Shown piece after piece: positions 25,037-35,558 of a stretch of 64,000 nt of DNA. Each line of letters opens with the position of its first letter. Position 1 is the first letter of the stretch. The notes beneath the pieces are model-generated. The model worked only from the letters and a program-made list of their open reading frames with translations, ran no database searches and was not told the DNA's origin. The stretch lies in NCBI RefSeq assembly GCF_001617365.1, contig NZ_LVJR01000016.1, forward strand, positions 18,311-82,310, in the 5' to 3' direction. The DNA comes from Rhodanobacter sp. FW104-R8. Its GTDB lineage: Bacteria > Pseudomonadota > Gammaproteobacteria > Xanthomonadales > Rhodanobacteraceae. Both the position numbers and the translations under genes were made by a program.

Positions 25037-26686
25037 TCAGCGCGCGGCGGCTTCGGCGGTCTCGGCGGGATCGGCCGGGCTGCGCGCCGGCGGCGTCAGC
25101 ACCAGCCGGAAGCAGCTGCCGCCGCCGGCCACGCGCACGTACTCCAGCGCGGCCTGGTTGGCCTCGCTCATCTGCCGGGCCAGGTACAGGCCCAGGCCGG
25201 TGCCGTATTCGTGGGTGGTATAGAACGGCTCGAAGATCTGCGCAGCCACCTTCGGCGCGATGCCGGGGCCGCGGTCGATCACCTCCAGGATCGGCACGCC
25301 GTGCTCGCCCTGGCGGGTGACCACCATCACCCGCGCCGGTTCGCCGGGCAGGCGGCCGTAGCGCAGCGCGTTCTGCACCAGGTTCCACACCACCTGCTGC
25401 AGCTGCTGCGGATCGGCCACCGCCGCCACCGGGCTGCCGCTGCCGGCGATCGCGCGCAGCGAGTCGGCGCCGAGGTCGTTGCCCTGCTGGTATTCGTCGA
25501 CGAAGTTCTTCGCCCAGTGGCCCAGGTCCAGCGTCTCCGGGCGCGAACGTTCACGCCGCGACAGCTGCAGGATGTTCTCGATGATCTCGTTGAGCCGGAT
25601 GCAGTGGTTGTTGATGATCTCGACCATGCGCTGGTCGGTGGCGTCCATGCTGCGGGACTCGGCGAGCAGTTGCGCCGAGTAGCGGATCGCCGCCAGCGGG
25701 TTGCGGATCTCGTGCGCGATCGAGGCGGACAGCCGGCCCAGCGAGGTCAGCGTGAGTTCCTCGGCACGGCGCGACAGCAGCGAGGTGTCGTCGAGGAAGA
25801 TCAGCACGTGCGAGTCGTCGTTCGGCGCCAGCCGGGTGAAGCGCGGCACCACCTCGGGCACCCCGTCGGCGAGCTGGGTGGCGGTCTCGTCCAGCTTGCC
25901 CGAGGTCATCCAGTGGTACAGCCGGCGCGACAGTTCCGGCGCCAGCTGGCCGAGGTCGCGCTGGTCGGCGCCGGGGTTGCCCAGCAGCATCCACGCCGAC
26001 TCGTTGATCTGGTGGATGCGGTTGGCATCGTCCACCAGCAGCACGCCGGTCTTCATGCGGCGGATGATCAGTTCGTTGACCTGGGCCAGGTTGGCCAGGT
26101 CGGTGCTGCGCTGCTCGGCCAGCGCCTCGGTGGCGCGCAGCTGCCGGCCCAGCACGTGGCACAGCGTGGTGGTGGCGAAGTAGGCGAGGCCGAACAGCGC
26201 GGCCTCGAGCAGGTCGCGGTCGCCGGGGCTCTCGGCCGACTTGCCGAAGAAGGTATGCCCGAGCATGCCCAGCGTGGCCAGCGCGGCGAAGAAGCTGGAC
26301 AGCCGCAGCGGCAGGATCAGCGCGCCGGCGCTGAGGTTCACCGCCAGCATCATCGCGATGCCGATGCGCGCGTCGTGCATGGCGACGATCGCCAGCACCG
26401 CGGCGGTGATGTCCACGGCCAGGGTCGAGGCCACCACCGCTCGCGCGTACGGCATGCTGCGCCGGTTGAACAGCAGCATGAGCAGCGCGAACACCAGGTA
26501 CAGCATGGCCATGCCGCGGGCGAAGTCGGGCACGGCCAGCACCGGCCAGCCCAGGCCCGGCGGGCTGAAGGCCAGGCCGACGTAGACCAGCGCCTGCACC
26601 AGCCGGAAGGCATTGAGGAAAGACAGCTCGTGGCGAACCGTCGCGGTACCCGCGCGCGCGCTGGTTGGAGAGGGTGTGCTGGACAT
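25037..26686 (-). CDS. pilS: Type IV pilus sensor histidine kinase PilS
   Basis: The 549-residue protein has about six N-terminal hydrophobic helices (residues about 25-190), a PAS-like domain (about 200-300) with VNELIIRRMKTGVLLVDD, a HisKA domain with His near residue 325 in ASIAHEIRNPLAAIRYSAQ, and a HATPase_c domain with GTGLGLYLARQMSEAN. Polytopic membrane region, PAS and kinase core together match PilS, partner of PilR in sigma54 control of pilin genes. It is divergent from sucC, as in related genomes. The downstream partner pilR is displaced by the sugar cassette. Its stop is 7 bases from the convergent LacI gene, with no visible terminator. Confidence 0.92.
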   Translation of the reverse strand: MSSTPSPTSARAGTATVRHELSFLNAFRLVQALVYVGLAFSPPGLGWPVLAVPDFARGMAMLYLVFALLMLLFNRRSMPYARAVVASTLAVDITAAVLAIVAMHDARIGIAMMLAVNLSAGALILPLRLSSFFAALATLGMLGHTFFGKSAESPGDRDLLEAALFGLAYFATTTLCHVLGRQLRATEALAEQRSTDLANLAQVNELIIRRMKTGVLLVDDANRIHQINESAWMLLGNPGADQRDLGQLAPELSRRLYHWMTSGKLDETATQLADGVPEVVPRFTRLAPNDDSHVLIFLDDTSLLSRRAEELTLTSLGRLSASIAHEIRNPLAAIRYSAQLLAESRSMDATDQRMVEIINNHCIRLNEIIENILQLSRRERSRPETLDLGHWAKNFVDEYQQGNDLGADSLRAIAGSGSPVAAVADPQQLQQVVWNLVQNALRYGRLPGEPARVMVVTRQGEHGVPILEVIDRGPGIAPKVAAQIFEPFYTTHEYGTGLGLYLARQMSEANQAALEYVRVAGGGSCFRLVLTPPARSPADPAETAEAAAR

Positions 26687-26996
26687 CGTGCCGCCTGCAG
26701 CTGGATGGATTTTTGGAGCGTCCCCGACGGTTCACGGCGAGTATAGACGGGCCGGCCGGCGCCGTGCGGAGCGGCCGAAAGCGCATGAAACCGCGCCACG
26801 CGGGCTTCCGGGCGGGCGACACTTTCCATCGGCGCCCGCTTCCGCGAAAATAGGCGGCCATGTTGCGTAGATGTTGCCGGTTGTATGGCAGGCGCATGCA
26901 TCCCGGCGGCGCATTCATCCGCTGTCCGACCTCCTGACCCACGCTGCTGTGTCCGCGTGCGGCCGTCACCCGTTTCCCGTTCGCTCGAGGTATCGA
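26687..26996. other. Divergent pilS/sucC promoter region
   Basis: These 310 bases hold no credible gene. A TATACT box on the minus strand at 26740-26745 could be a -10 element for pilS, but no matching -35 box is evident. The sucC promoter was not identified with confidence; only the GAGG ribosome site just before the sucC ATG is clear. Confidence 0.4.
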
Positions 26997-28157
<1,161 letters not shown>

Positions 28158-28160
28158 CCA

Positions 28161-28235
28161 TGTAGGAGCGCACCTCGTGCGCGATGCTTTCCGTCACGTG
28201 ACGAAGAGCGGTCGCGCACAGGGTGCGCTCCTACA
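28161..28235. repeat. REP-like inverted repeat between sucC and sucD
   Basis: Outer arms of 14 bp (TGTAGGAGCGCACC and its complement) and inner arms of 8 bp (GTGCGCGA/TCGCGCAC) form a long stem-loop filling most of the sucC-sucD gap. It starts 3 bases after the sucC stop. Its TGTAGGAGC ends match the element at 48794-48873. In mRNA it could protect the sucC part or alter the sucC to sucD ratio. Confidence 0.85.
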
Positions 28236-28253
28236 CGAACACAGGACATTCCC

Positions 28254-29129
28254 ATGAGCGTTTTGGTCAACAAAAACACCAAGGTGATCGTGCAGGGCTT
28301 CACCGGCCAGCAGGGCACCTTCCATGCGCAGCAGTGCCTCGACTACGGCACCAAGGTCGTCGGCGGCGTGACCCCGGGCAAGGGCGGCTCCGAGCACATC
28401 GGCCTGCCGGTCTTCAACTCGGTCGATGAGGCCGTGCAGGAAACCGGCGCCGACGCGTCGGTGATCTTCGTGCCGCCGCCGTTCGCGGCCGACTCCATCC
28501 TGGAAGCGGTCGACGCCGGCATCCGCGTGATCGTGGCGATCACCGAGGGCATCCCGGTGCTCGACATGCTGCGCGTGAAGAACGTGCTGGCGCAGCATCC
28601 GGAAACCATCCTGATCGGGCCGAACTGCCCCGGCATCATCACCCCGGGCGAATGCAAGATCGGCATCCAGCCGGGCCACATCCACCAGCCGGGCAAGGTC
28701 GGCATCGTGTCGCGTTCCGGCACGCTGACCTATGAAGCGGTGTTCCAGACCACCAACGAGGGCCTGGGCCAGTCCACCTGCATCGGCATCGGCGGCGACC
28801 CGATCAACGGCCTCAACTTCATCGACTGCCTGAAGCTGTTCCAGGACGACCCGCAGACCGAGGGCATCATCATGGTCGGCGAGATCGGCGGCAGCGCCGA
28901 GGAAGACGCCGCCGAGTTCATCGGCGAGTACGTGACCAAGCCGGTGGTGTCGTTCATCGCCGGCGCCTCGGCCCCGGCCGGCAAGCGCATGGGCCACGCC
29001 GGCGCGATCATCTCCGGCGGCAAGGGCACCGCCGCGGCGAAGTTCGCCGCGCTGGAGAAGGCCGGCGTCACCACGGTGAAGTCGCCGGCCGACCTGGGCA
29101 AGACGCTTGCGAAGCTGATGAAGAAGTAA
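28254..29129 (+). CDS. sucD: Succinyl-CoA synthetase, alpha subunit
   Basis: The 291-residue alpha subunit binds CoA and carries the phosphohistidine of succinyl-CoA synthetase. The CoA-binding fold begins [20 protein letters not shown], the middle holds [16 protein letters not shown], and the active His lies in the segment [16 protein letters not shown]. It pairs with SucC to form the TCA-cycle enzyme. The gene is followed 22 bases later by a strong rho-independent terminator, so the operon ends here. Confidence 0.97.
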   Translation: MSVLVNKNTKVIVQGFTGQQGTFHAQQCLDYGTKVVGGVTPGKGGSEHIGLPVFNSVDEAVQETGADASVIFVPPPFAADSILEAVDAGIRVIVAITEGIPVLDMLRVKNVLAQHPETILIGPNCPGIITPGECKIGIQPGHIHQPGKVGIVSRSGTLTYEAVFQTTNEGLGQSTCIGIGGDPINGLNFIDCLKLFQDDPQTEGIIMVGEIGGSAEEDAAEFIGEYVTKPVVSFIAGASAPAGKRMGHAGAIISGGKGTAAAKFAALEKAGVTTVKSPADLGKTLAKLMKK

Positions 29130-29151
29130 CCGGGTCGACACGACCGACCGG

Positions 29152-29179
29152 AAAAGGGCCGCGGCGACGCGGCCCTTTT
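29152..29179 (+). terminator. Rho-independent terminator of sucCD
   Basis: AAAAGGGCCGC pairs with GCGGCCCTTTT (11 bp, 6-base loop) and is followed by CCTTT. Because both arms end in A/T runs, it may work in both directions, also ending the convergent LysR-family gene. Confidence 0.88.
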
Positions 29180-29199
29180 CCTTTGCCGCGGCTCCGCGG

Positions 29200-30105
29200 T
29201 CAGGCCCGCTGCGGGTTTCGCAGGCCCTGCCGGGCGGCGCGCAGCAGCATCGCGGTCACCGTCGACAGTGTGGCGGAGCGGATCGACCAGTGCTGCCAGT
29301 ACAGCGGCACGTCCAGCCAGCGGCCGGGAACGATCGCCTCGAGCGTTCCCGCGGCGAACGGTTGCCCGAGCATGCTCTCCGGCGCCATCGCCCAGCCCAT
29401 GCCGAGCGCCGCGCCTTCCACGAAGGCCGTGGCGGAGGGCAGGTAATGCATCGGCGGCGCCAGCCGGGCGCGCGTCACGCCATGGATGAAGCGCCATTGC
29501 AGGGTGTCCTTGCGGTTGAACACCAGCATCGGCGCCCTGCCCAGCGAGGTGGCGTCGACGCCGCGCGCGAAGTGCCGCTCGACGAAGGCGGGCGAAGCGA
29601 CCGGCAGGTAGCGCATCACGCCCAGCTTCTGCACGCTGCAGCCCTGCACCGGCCGGGCGATGGCGGTGACGGCGCCGAGCACCGAACCGTCGCGCAGCAG
29701 GTTGGCGGAATGGTCCTGGTCTTCCACGCGCACGTCGAACAGCATCCCGTGCTGCGCGTGCAGGTCCGCCAGCGCGGATACGAACCAGGTGGCGAGCGAA
29801 TCGGCATTGACGGCGATCGCGACGGAGCCCGGCCCGGCGCTGGCCGGCTCCACGTGGAAGGCCTCCAGCGTTTCGGCCTCCAGCAGCCGCATCTGCTGCA
29901 CGCTGCGCAACAGCCGCTCGCCGGCGGCCGTGGCCGTGCAAGGCGCTCGGCGCAGGAGCAGCACCTGGCCCAGGCGATCCTCCAGCGCCTTAATCCGTTG
30001 CGAGATCGCCGACGGCGTCAGCGAGAGCCGCCGGGCGGCCCCGTCGAAGCTGCCCTCCTCGAGCACGGCGGCGAAGGCGGCGAGTTGCGGATTGAGGAGG
30101 CTCAT
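29200..30105 (-). CDS. argP: LysR-family regulator, ArgP/LysG type
   Basis: The 301-residue protein has a LysR winged helix-turn-helix (residues about 3-60, with FAAVLEEGSFDGAARRLSLTPSAISQRIKALE) and a substrate-binding effector domain. The pattern LLLRRAPCTATAAGERLL and the pairing with a divergent LysE-family exporter match ArgP (IciA/LysG), which activates arginine/lysine export when basic amino acids are high. The start at 30105 is the first Met that begins the DNA-binding domain; longer frames add an Arg-rich stretch. A dyad in the intergenic space is a candidate binding site. The name is by family and context, not by full comparison. Confidence 0.82.
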   Translation of the reverse strand: MSLLNPQLAAFAAVLEEGSFDGAARRLSLTPSAISQRIKALEDRLGQVLLLRRAPCTATAAGERLLRSVQQMRLLEAETLEAFHVEPASAGPGSVAIAVNADSLATWFVSALADLHAQHGMLFDVRVEDQDHSANLLRDGSVLGAVTAIARPVQGCSVQKLGVMRYLPVASPAFVERHFARGVDATSLGRAPMLVFNRKDTLQWRFIHGVTRARLAPPMHYLPSATAFVEGAALGMGWAMAPESMLGQPFAAGTLEAIVPGRWLDVPLYWQHWSIRSATLSTVTAMLLRAARQGLRNPQRA

Positions 30106-30222
30106 GGGCGGTACCCGCCAGTGTGGAGGAATTCGCCCGCTGCGCGACCGGCCGCCGGAGCGGGGCATCCGTCGCCGCGCCCGTGCAGCGGGCACGCTTC
30201 CACGGCGACGTCTTCAAGCACA

Positions 30223-30264
30223 TTAGCAAAACTGAACACACTTAAGGATATTTAGTTTTACTGA
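30223..30264. promoter_or_regulatory. AT-rich dyad, candidate ArgP/LysG binding site
   Basis: TTAGCAAAACTGAA (30223-30236) and TTTAGTTTTACTGA (30251-30264) are imperfect inverted copies, matching at 10 of 14 positions, in the AT-rich gap between the divergent argP-like and argO-like genes. The exporter start is 47 bases downstream. This fits a LysR regulatory plus activation half-site arrangement. Confidence 0.5.
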
Positions 30265-30310
30265 AGCACGGGCCTGCGCCAGAGTGGCCGCCTTTCCCGA
30301 GGGCATCCGC

Positions 30311-30928
30311 ATGTTTACTTCGGCTTACCTGGCCGGGCTCGGCGCCGGCGCGGGCTTGATCGTCGCTATTGGCGCGCAGAATGCCTTCGTGCTGCGGCAG
30401 GGGTTGCAGCGCAACCACGTCGCTGCCGTGGTGCTGGTGTGCATCCTGGCGGACATCTGCCTGATCCTGCTGGGCGTGACGGGCATGGGCCTGGCGGTGC
30501 AGCAGCATCCCGGCTTGCTGCAATGGCTGCGTTATGCCGGCGCGACGTTCCTGGCCGCCTACGCGACACTGGCGCTGTGGCGCGCCTGGCGCGGCGAGAG
30601 CGGCCTGCAACCGGCCAGCGACGGCGCGGGGAGCCGCCGGCGCGTGGTGCTCGCCTGCCTGGGCTTCACCCTGCTCAACCCGCACGTGTACCTCGACACG
30701 GTGGTGCTGCTGGGCAGCCTGTCGACCCAGTACGACGGCGACGGCCGCTGGGCATTCGCCGGAGGCGCATCCACGGCCAGCGTGCTGTGGTTCCTTTCGC
30801 TGAGCTACGGCGCGCGCGCGCTGCTGCCGGTGTTCCGCAGCCCCGTGGCATGGCGGCTGTTCGACGTGGCCGTGGGCGTCCTCATGCTCGCGCTGGCGGC
30901 GCTGTTGCTGGCCCGGCGGATAGGCTGA
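30311..30928 (+). CDS. argO: LysE/ArgO-family basic amino acid exporter
   Basis: The 205-residue inner-membrane protein has five to six hydrophobic helices and the LysE-family signature GAQNAFVLRQGLQRNHV near residues 28-45, plus GFTLLNPHVYLDTVVLLGS in the middle. These proteins export arginine, lysine or canavanine. The start at 30311 was chosen over an in-frame upstream codon at 30284 because it begins the first helix. The divergent ArgP-type regulator is the expected activator. Whether arginine or lysine is the main substrate cannot be told. Confidence 0.86.
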   Translation: MFTSAYLAGLGAGAGLIVAIGAQNAFVLRQGLQRNHVAAVVLVCILADICLILLGVTGMGLAVQQHPGLLQWLRYAGATFLAAYATLALWRAWRGESGLQPASDGAGSRRRVVLACLGFTLLNPHVYLDTVVLLGSLSTQYDGDGRWAFAGGASTASVLWFLSLSYGARALLPVFRSPVAWRLFDVAVGVLMLALAALLLARRIG

Positions 30929-30993
30929 TGCCCGGGGGCGCGCGGGCGCCTCGGGTATCATAGGGAGCTACCCCGAAACACGGATTCGTCGGC

Positions 30994-32679
30994 ATGCCCT
31001 CCCTACGCTTCGCGCTTGCGCAGTTCGATTTTCCGGTCGGTGCGGTGGCGGCGAATGCCGCGAAGGCCGGCGAGCTGATCGCGCGCGCGCGCCGCGGCGG
31101 CGCCGCGCTGGTGGCGTTTCCCGAGCTGACCCTGAGCGGCTACCCGCCGGAGGACCTGCTGCTGCGGCCCAGTTTCCTGGCCGCCTGCGCCGGCGAGCTG
31201 GCCGCGCTGGCGACGACGGCCCGCGGCATCGCCGCGCTGGTCGGCCATCCGCACAGCGAGGGCGAGGTGTTCAACGCGGCCAGCCTGCTGCGCGACGGCC
31301 GGGTGGAGTGCACCGCGCACAAGCAGGCGCTGCCGAACTACGGCGTGTTCGACGACAAGCGCTATTTCCGCCCCGGCCACGAGTCGACCACCGCGGTGGT
31401 CGACGGGGTGCGGATCGGCCTGCTGATCTGCGAGGACGTGTGGCAGCCCGAACCCGCCGCGCAGGCGGCGGCCGAAGGCGCGGAGCTGCTGCTGGTGATC
31501 AATGCCTCGCCGTGGGATGGCGCGAAGCAGGCCGAGCGCGAGGAAGTGCTGCAGGCGCGGGCGCGCGAAACCGGCTGCGCGGTCGCCTACCTCAACCTGG
31601 TGGGCGGCCAGGACGAGGTGGTCTACGACGGCGGCTCGCTGCTGGTGAACGGCGACGGCTCGGTCGCTGCGCGCGCGCCGGCCTTCGTCGATGCGCTGCT
31701 CTGGGCCGAATTCGATCCGGCCACGCGCACGTTGTCGGCGCAAGACTGGCCGGTCGCCGCCGACCAGGCGCCCGAGGCCGTGCTGTATGCCGCGCTGCTG
31801 CGCGGCACCCGCGACTACATCGACAAGAACGGTTTCGGCGGCGTGCTGCTGGGGTTGTCCGGCGGCATCGACTCGGCGCTGACCCTGGCGCTGGCGGTCG
31901 ACGCGCTGGGTGCCGGGCGGGTCACCGCGGTGATGATGCCCACCCGCTACACCTCGCAGCTGTCGCTGGACGGCGCGCGCGCCCAGGCGGAGCGGCTCGG
32001 CGTGGCCTACCACGTGATCCCGATCGAGGCGACCTGCCAGGCCTTCCTCGATGCGCTGACCCCGGCGTTCGCCGGCAAGCCGGCCGACACCACCGAGGAA
32101 AACCTGCAGTCGCGCATCCGCGGCACGATGCTGATGGCATTGTCCAACAAGCACCGCCTGTTGCTGCTGGCGACCGGCAACAAGAGCGAGATGGCGGTGG
32201 GCTACGCCACGCTGTACGGCGACATGTGCGGCGCCTACGCACCGCTGAAGGATGTCTACAAGACCGTGGTGTACCGGCTGGCGCGTTGGAGGAACGGGAT
32301 TCGGGATTCGGGATCCGGGATTGGGGAAGAGCAGCAGTTCCGCGAGAACGAGCTTCTCCGAATCCCGAATCTCCAGTCCCCAATCCCGGAAGAAGTCATC
32401 GACCGCGCTCCATCGGCTGAACTGCGCGACAACCAGACCGACCAGGATTCGCTGCCGCCGTACGACGAGCTGGACGCGATCCTGGCGCGCTTCATCGAGG
32501 GCGAGCAGTCGCAGGCGGAAATCGTGGCGCAGGGTTTCCGCGCCGACACCGTGCGCCGGGTGGTGCGGCTGGTGCTGCTGAACGAGTTCAAGCGCCGCCA
32601 ATCGGCACCGGGACCGCGGGTGACCACCCGCGCGTTCGGCCGCGAGCGGCGTTATCCGATTACTTCAGGATGGCATTGA
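30994..32679 (+). CDS. nadE: Glutamine-dependent NAD+ synthetase with an internal repeat insertion
   Basis: The 561-residue enzyme has an N-terminal nitrilase-type amidase domain with the catalytic triad Glu44, Lys110 and Cys146 (LLICEDVW), a C-terminal synthetase domain with P-loop GLSGGIDSA near 287-295, and the conserved end region PSAELRDNQTDQDSLPPYDELDAIL. It makes NAD+ from deamido-NAD+, ATP and glutamine. Residues about 435-464 are foreign to the family. Normally a short loop joins WRN to EVI, but here about 30 residues are encoded by REP-like DNA while the frame stays open. Upstream and downstream motifs are intact, so the enzyme probably works with an enlarged surface loop. Confidence 0.93.
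   Translation: MPSLRFALAQFDFPVGAVAANAAKAGELIARARRGGAALVAFPELTLSGYPPEDLLLRPSFLAACAGELAALATTARGIAALVGHPHSEGEVFNAASLLRDGRVECTAHKQALPNYGVFDDKRYFRPGHESTTAVVDGVRIGLLICEDVWQPEPAAQAAAEGAELLLVINASPWDGAKQAEREEVLQARARETGCAVAYLNLVGGQDEVVYDGGSLLVNGDGSVAARAPAFVDALLWAEFDPATRTLSAQDWPVAADQAPEAVLYAALLRGTRDYIDKNGFGGVLLGLSGGIDSALTLALAVDALGAGRVTAVMMPTRYTSQLSLDGARAQAERLGVAYHVIPIEATCQAFLDALTPAFAGKPADTTEENLQSRIRGTMLMALSNKHRLLLLATGNKSEMAVGYATLYGDMCGAYAPLKDVYKTVVYRLARWRNGIRDSGSGIGEEQQFRENELLRIPNLQSPIPEEVIDRAPSAELRDNQTDQDSLPPYDELDAILARFIEGEQSQAEIVAQGFRADTVRRVVRLVLLNEFKRRQSAPGPRVTTRAFGRERRYPITSGWH
32298..32389. repeat. REP-like repeat element inside nadE
   Basis: GATTCGGGATTCGG (32298-32311) recurs inverted at 32358-32371, and CCGGGATTGGGGA (32315-32327) recurs inverted at 32377-32389. 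The order is A, B, A', B', so the two pairs interleave rather than nest. The GGGATTCGGG words resemble dispersed intergenic repeats of xanthomonads. The element falls inside the nadE reading frame and adds about 30 codons without a stop. Confidence 0.85.
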
Positions 32680-32785
32680 GCCTCGACGCGGACGATCTCG
32701 TCGACATGTCCGAAGCCGAACCCGCATGGCACATTTACCCCTCTCCCCCTGGGGGGAGAGGAGGCAACAGGCGCAGCCGGCCTGG

Positions 32786-33619
32786 TCAGTGGTGCCCCGA
32801 GAACGGCACCAGCTTGCGCAGCGTGGAGGGCGCGCGCGGCCATTTGGGGTCGGTCAGGTAGGGGTGGTTCGGGTAGTTCAGTGCCAGCACCTGGCGGCTC
32901 TGGTCGGCCAGCGCCTTCTGGTCCAGCGCCAGGTAGCTGCGGCTGAGGATGGCCAGCGCGTCGCCGGTCTGCGGCGACTGCTGGTAGTGCTCGATAACGT
33001 ACTGCGCGCGATCGGCAGAGGCGATATAGGCCTTGTTGCGCAGGTAGAATTCGGCCACGTTGATCTCGAACTGGGCCAGCACGTTGCGCAGGTAGATCAT
33101 GCGCTGGCGCGCATCCGCCGTGTAGGCGCTGTCCGGGAAGCGTCGCGACAGCTCGGAGAAGTCGTCGAACGACTGCAGGTTGTAGCCCTGGTCGCGGCGC
33201 GCGTTCGAGGTGGAGCGGGGGATGTAGCGCTCAAGGAACGTGCTGGTGCGGTCGAAGTTGATCAGGCCGCGCAGGTAATAGGCATAATCGACGTGCTTGT
33301 TGGCCGGATACGTCTTGATGAAGCGGTTCACGGTCGACAGGGCATCATCCGGCTGGTTGTCCTTGTACTGCGCATAGGCCAGCTCGAGCTGGGCCTGTTC
33401 GTTGTAGTCGCCCGACGGGAAACGCGCGATCAGGCGCTGGTAGGCCTTGGTGGCGGCGGCGTAGTCGGCGTTTTCCAGCGAGTTGTGCGCGTTGTTGTAC
33501 AGCGCGTCCACCGGCATCGTGTCGATCGAATCGCCTTTGGACTTGAACATCGAGCACGCGCCGATCGACACGGCGAGCATGAGCACCACAAGCACTTTCA
33601 AGACAGGCAACGGGGACAT
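32786..33619 (-). CDS. bamD: Outer membrane assembly lipoprotein BamD
   Basis: The 277-residue protein has a lipoprotein signal with lipobox SIGAC (Cys22), then TPR repeats: LYNNAHNSLENADYAAATKAYQ-type helices, FPSGDYNEQAQLELAYAQY, and RRFPDSAYTADARQRMIYLRN. BamD is the essential TPR subunit of the BAM complex that inserts beta-barrel proteins in the outer membrane. Start 33619 gives a compact lipoprotein signal; an upstream in-frame ATG at 33652 adds 11 residues, and neither has a clear ribosome site. It diverges from rluD, the same arrangement as in E. coli. Confidence 0.94.
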   Translation of the reverse strand: MSPLPVLKVLVVLMLAVSIGACSMFKSKGDSIDTMPVDALYNNAHNSLENADYAAATKAYQRLIARFPSGDYNEQAQLELAYAQYKDNQPDDALSTVNRFIKTYPANKHVDYAYYLRGLINFDRTSTFLERYIPRSTSNARRDQGYNLQSFDDFSELSRRFPDSAYTADARQRMIYLRNVLAQFEINVAEFYLRNKAYIASADRAQYVIEHYQQSPQTGDALAILSRSYLALDQKALADQSRQVLALNYPNHPYLTDPKWPRAPSTLRKLVPFSGHH

Positions 33620-33723
33620 CGGCAGCTTGGGCGGGTCGATCGTTGGGCGCATAAGGAAGGAATTCGGATGTTTGAGCGAAAAGGCATGATAGCCGAAACC
33701 GGCCGCCGGCCGCGGTGGACGGC

Positions 33724-34698
33724 ATGACCACGGTCCGGCACGAGGCGGAAGTCCCGCTGGGCGCGGCGGGACGCAGGTTCGACCAGGCTTTGGCCGAGAT
33801 GTTCCCCGACTACTCGCGCTCGCGGCTCAGTGGCTGGATCAAGTCCGGCGCGGCGACCCTGGACGGCGCGCCGGCACTGCCGCGGCAGCTGCTGCGCGGC
33901 GGCGAGCGTGTGCGCCTGCAGGTGGAACTGGAAAACGAGGTATCCAGCGCGCCGGAGGACATCGCGCTGGCGGTCGTGCACGAGGACGCGCACCTGCTGG
34001 TGCTGGACAAGCCTGCCGGGCTGGTGGTCCACCCCGGCGCCGGCAACCCGGCCGGCACCCTGCTCAACGCGCTGCTGCACCACGACCCGAGGCTGGCCGA
34101 GCTGCCGCGGGCGGGCATCGTGCACCGGCTGGACAAGGACACTTCGGGCCTGATGGTGGTGGCGCGGACCCTGCCCGCCTACACCGCGCTGGTCGACCTG
34201 CTGTCGCGGCACGAGGTGGAGCGCCAGTACGAGGCGGTGGTGCTGGGCACGCTGGTGGCCGGCGGCACGGTGGACGCGCCGATCGGCCGCAGCATGGGCG
34301 ATCGCCTGCGCCAGGCGGTGCGCGACGAGGAGGACGGCAAGCATGCCGTGACCCACTACCGGCTGCGCGAGCGCTTCCGCGCGCACAGCCTGCTGCAGTG
34401 CCAGCTGGAAACCGGCCGCACCCACCAGATCCGGGTGCACATGGCGCACATCGGCCACCCGCTGGTCGGCGACCCGCTGTACGGCGGCGGGCTGAAGCTG
34501 CCCAAGGGCGCCACCGCGGGACTGGCCGCCGCGCTGCGCGGCTTCCGCCGGCAGGCGCTGCACGCCGAGAAGCTGTCGTTCGTCCACCCGGCCACGGGCG
34601 AGGCGCTGTCGTTCGACGCGAAGCGGCCGGCCGACCAGCAGGCGCTGATCGAGGCGCTGCGCGCGGACCTGGCCGAGCACGGCCCGGACCATTACTGA
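33724..34698 (+). CDS. rluD: 23S rRNA pseudouridine synthase RluD
   Basis: The 324-residue protein has an N-terminal S4 RNA-binding domain (about 15-75) and a pseudouridine synthase domain with catalytic Asp137 in [14 protein letters not shown] and the [23 protein letters not shown] motif. RluD modifies three uridines in helix 69 of 23S rRNA and is needed for normal ribosome assembly. Start 33724 (ATG) was taken; GTG 33715 is in frame. The order bamD (divergent), rluD, pgeF, clpB is the same as in E. coli, supporting the assignment over RluC. Confidence 0.93.
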   Translation: MTTVRHEAEVPLGAAGRRFDQALAEMFPDYSRSRLSGWIKSGAATLDGAPALPRQLLRGGERVRLQVELENEVSSAPEDIALAVVHEDAHLLVLDKPAGLVVHPGAGNPAGTLLNALLHHDPRLAELPRAGIVHRLDKDTSGLMVVARTLPAYTALVDLLSRHEVERQYEAVVLGTLVAGGTVDAPIGRSMGDRLRQAVRDEEDGKHAVTHYRLRERFRAHSLLQCQLETGRTHQIRVHMAHIGHPLVGDPLYGGGLKLPKGATAGLAAALRGFRRQALHAEKLSFVHPATGEALSFDAKRPADQQALIEALRADLAEHGPDHY

Positions 34699-34768
34699 CG
34701 GCAACTGCGAGGAACGCCGCCGGCGCATGTGCGATGCTTGCCGTTCCCCATTCTCATGCCCTGAAACC

Positions 34769-35518
34769 ATGACCGATACCTGGATCTTCCCCGACTGGGC
34801 CGCCCCGTCGCGGGTCCATGCGGCGATCACCACGCGGCAGGGGCCGGGCATCTCGGCGGCGCCGTTCGACCGCTTCAACCTGGGGCTGCGCAGCGGCGAT
34901 TCGATCGATGCGGTCGAAGCCAACCGCAGCGCCCTGCAGCAGGCACTGCGCCTGCCGTCCGCGCCGCGCTGGCTGCACCAGGCGCATGGGGTCGGCGTGG
35001 CCCAGCTGGGGCCGCTGCCCGGCGCGAGCGAGCCGCAGGCGGATGCGGCGGTGTCGCATATTCCCGGCACGGTGCTGGCCATTCTCACCGCCGACTGCCT
35101 GCCGGTGCTGTTCTGTGCTGCCGACGGCAGCGAGATCGGCGCGGCCCATGCGGGCTGGCGCGGGCTGGCCGCCGGCGTGCTGGAGGCCACCCTGACCCAG
35201 CTGGAAACCCCGCCGGCGCGGCTGCTGGCATGGCTGGGGCCGTGCATCGGCGCGGCTTCGTACGAGGTGGGCGAGGAGGTGCGCGAGGCCTTCGTGGCCC
35301 CCGATGCCGCGGCCGCCGCCCATTTCGTGCCGACCCGGCCCGGCCACTGGCGCTGCGACCTCGCCGCGCTGGCGCGGCGCCGGCTGCAGGCGGCCGGCGT
35401 GCGGTACATCCATGGCAGCGACTGCGACACGCTGGCCGACGCGCGTTTCTACTCCTACCGCCGCGACGGCGCCCGCAGCGGCCGCTTCGCCAGCCTGATC
35501 TGGTTGGCCGACGGCTGA
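34769..35518 (+). CDS. pgeF: Peptidoglycan editing factor PgeF (YfiH/laccase-domain protein)
   Basis: The 249-residue protein is a multicopper-polyphenol-oxidase-like YfiH family member. The metal-binding His and Cys residues appear as [17 protein letters not shown] and [13 protein letters not shown], in family order. Members edit peptidoglycan precursors by removing L-Ser from UDP-MurNAc, and related proteins act as purine nucleoside phosphorylases or deaminases. The ATG at 34769 begins the conserved N-terminus; an upstream GTG at 34727 is in frame but adds only a Cys-rich leader. It lies between rluD and clpB as in E. coli. Confidence 0.9.
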   Translation: MTDTWIFPDWAAPSRVHAAITTRQGPGISAAPFDRFNLGLRSGDSIDAVEANRSALQQALRLPSAPRWLHQAHGVGVAQLGPLPGASEPQADAAVSHIPGTVLAILTADCLPVLFCAADGSEIGAAHAGWRGLAAGVLEATLTQLETPPARLLAWLGPCIGAASYEVGEEVREAFVAPDAAAAAHFVPTRPGHWRCDLAALARRRLQAAGVRYIHGSDCDTLADARFYSYRRDGARSGRFASLIWLADG

Positions 35519-35558
35519 GCCGCGGCCGGCCCTTGACGCCGCGTCGTCATGCTGTTTG

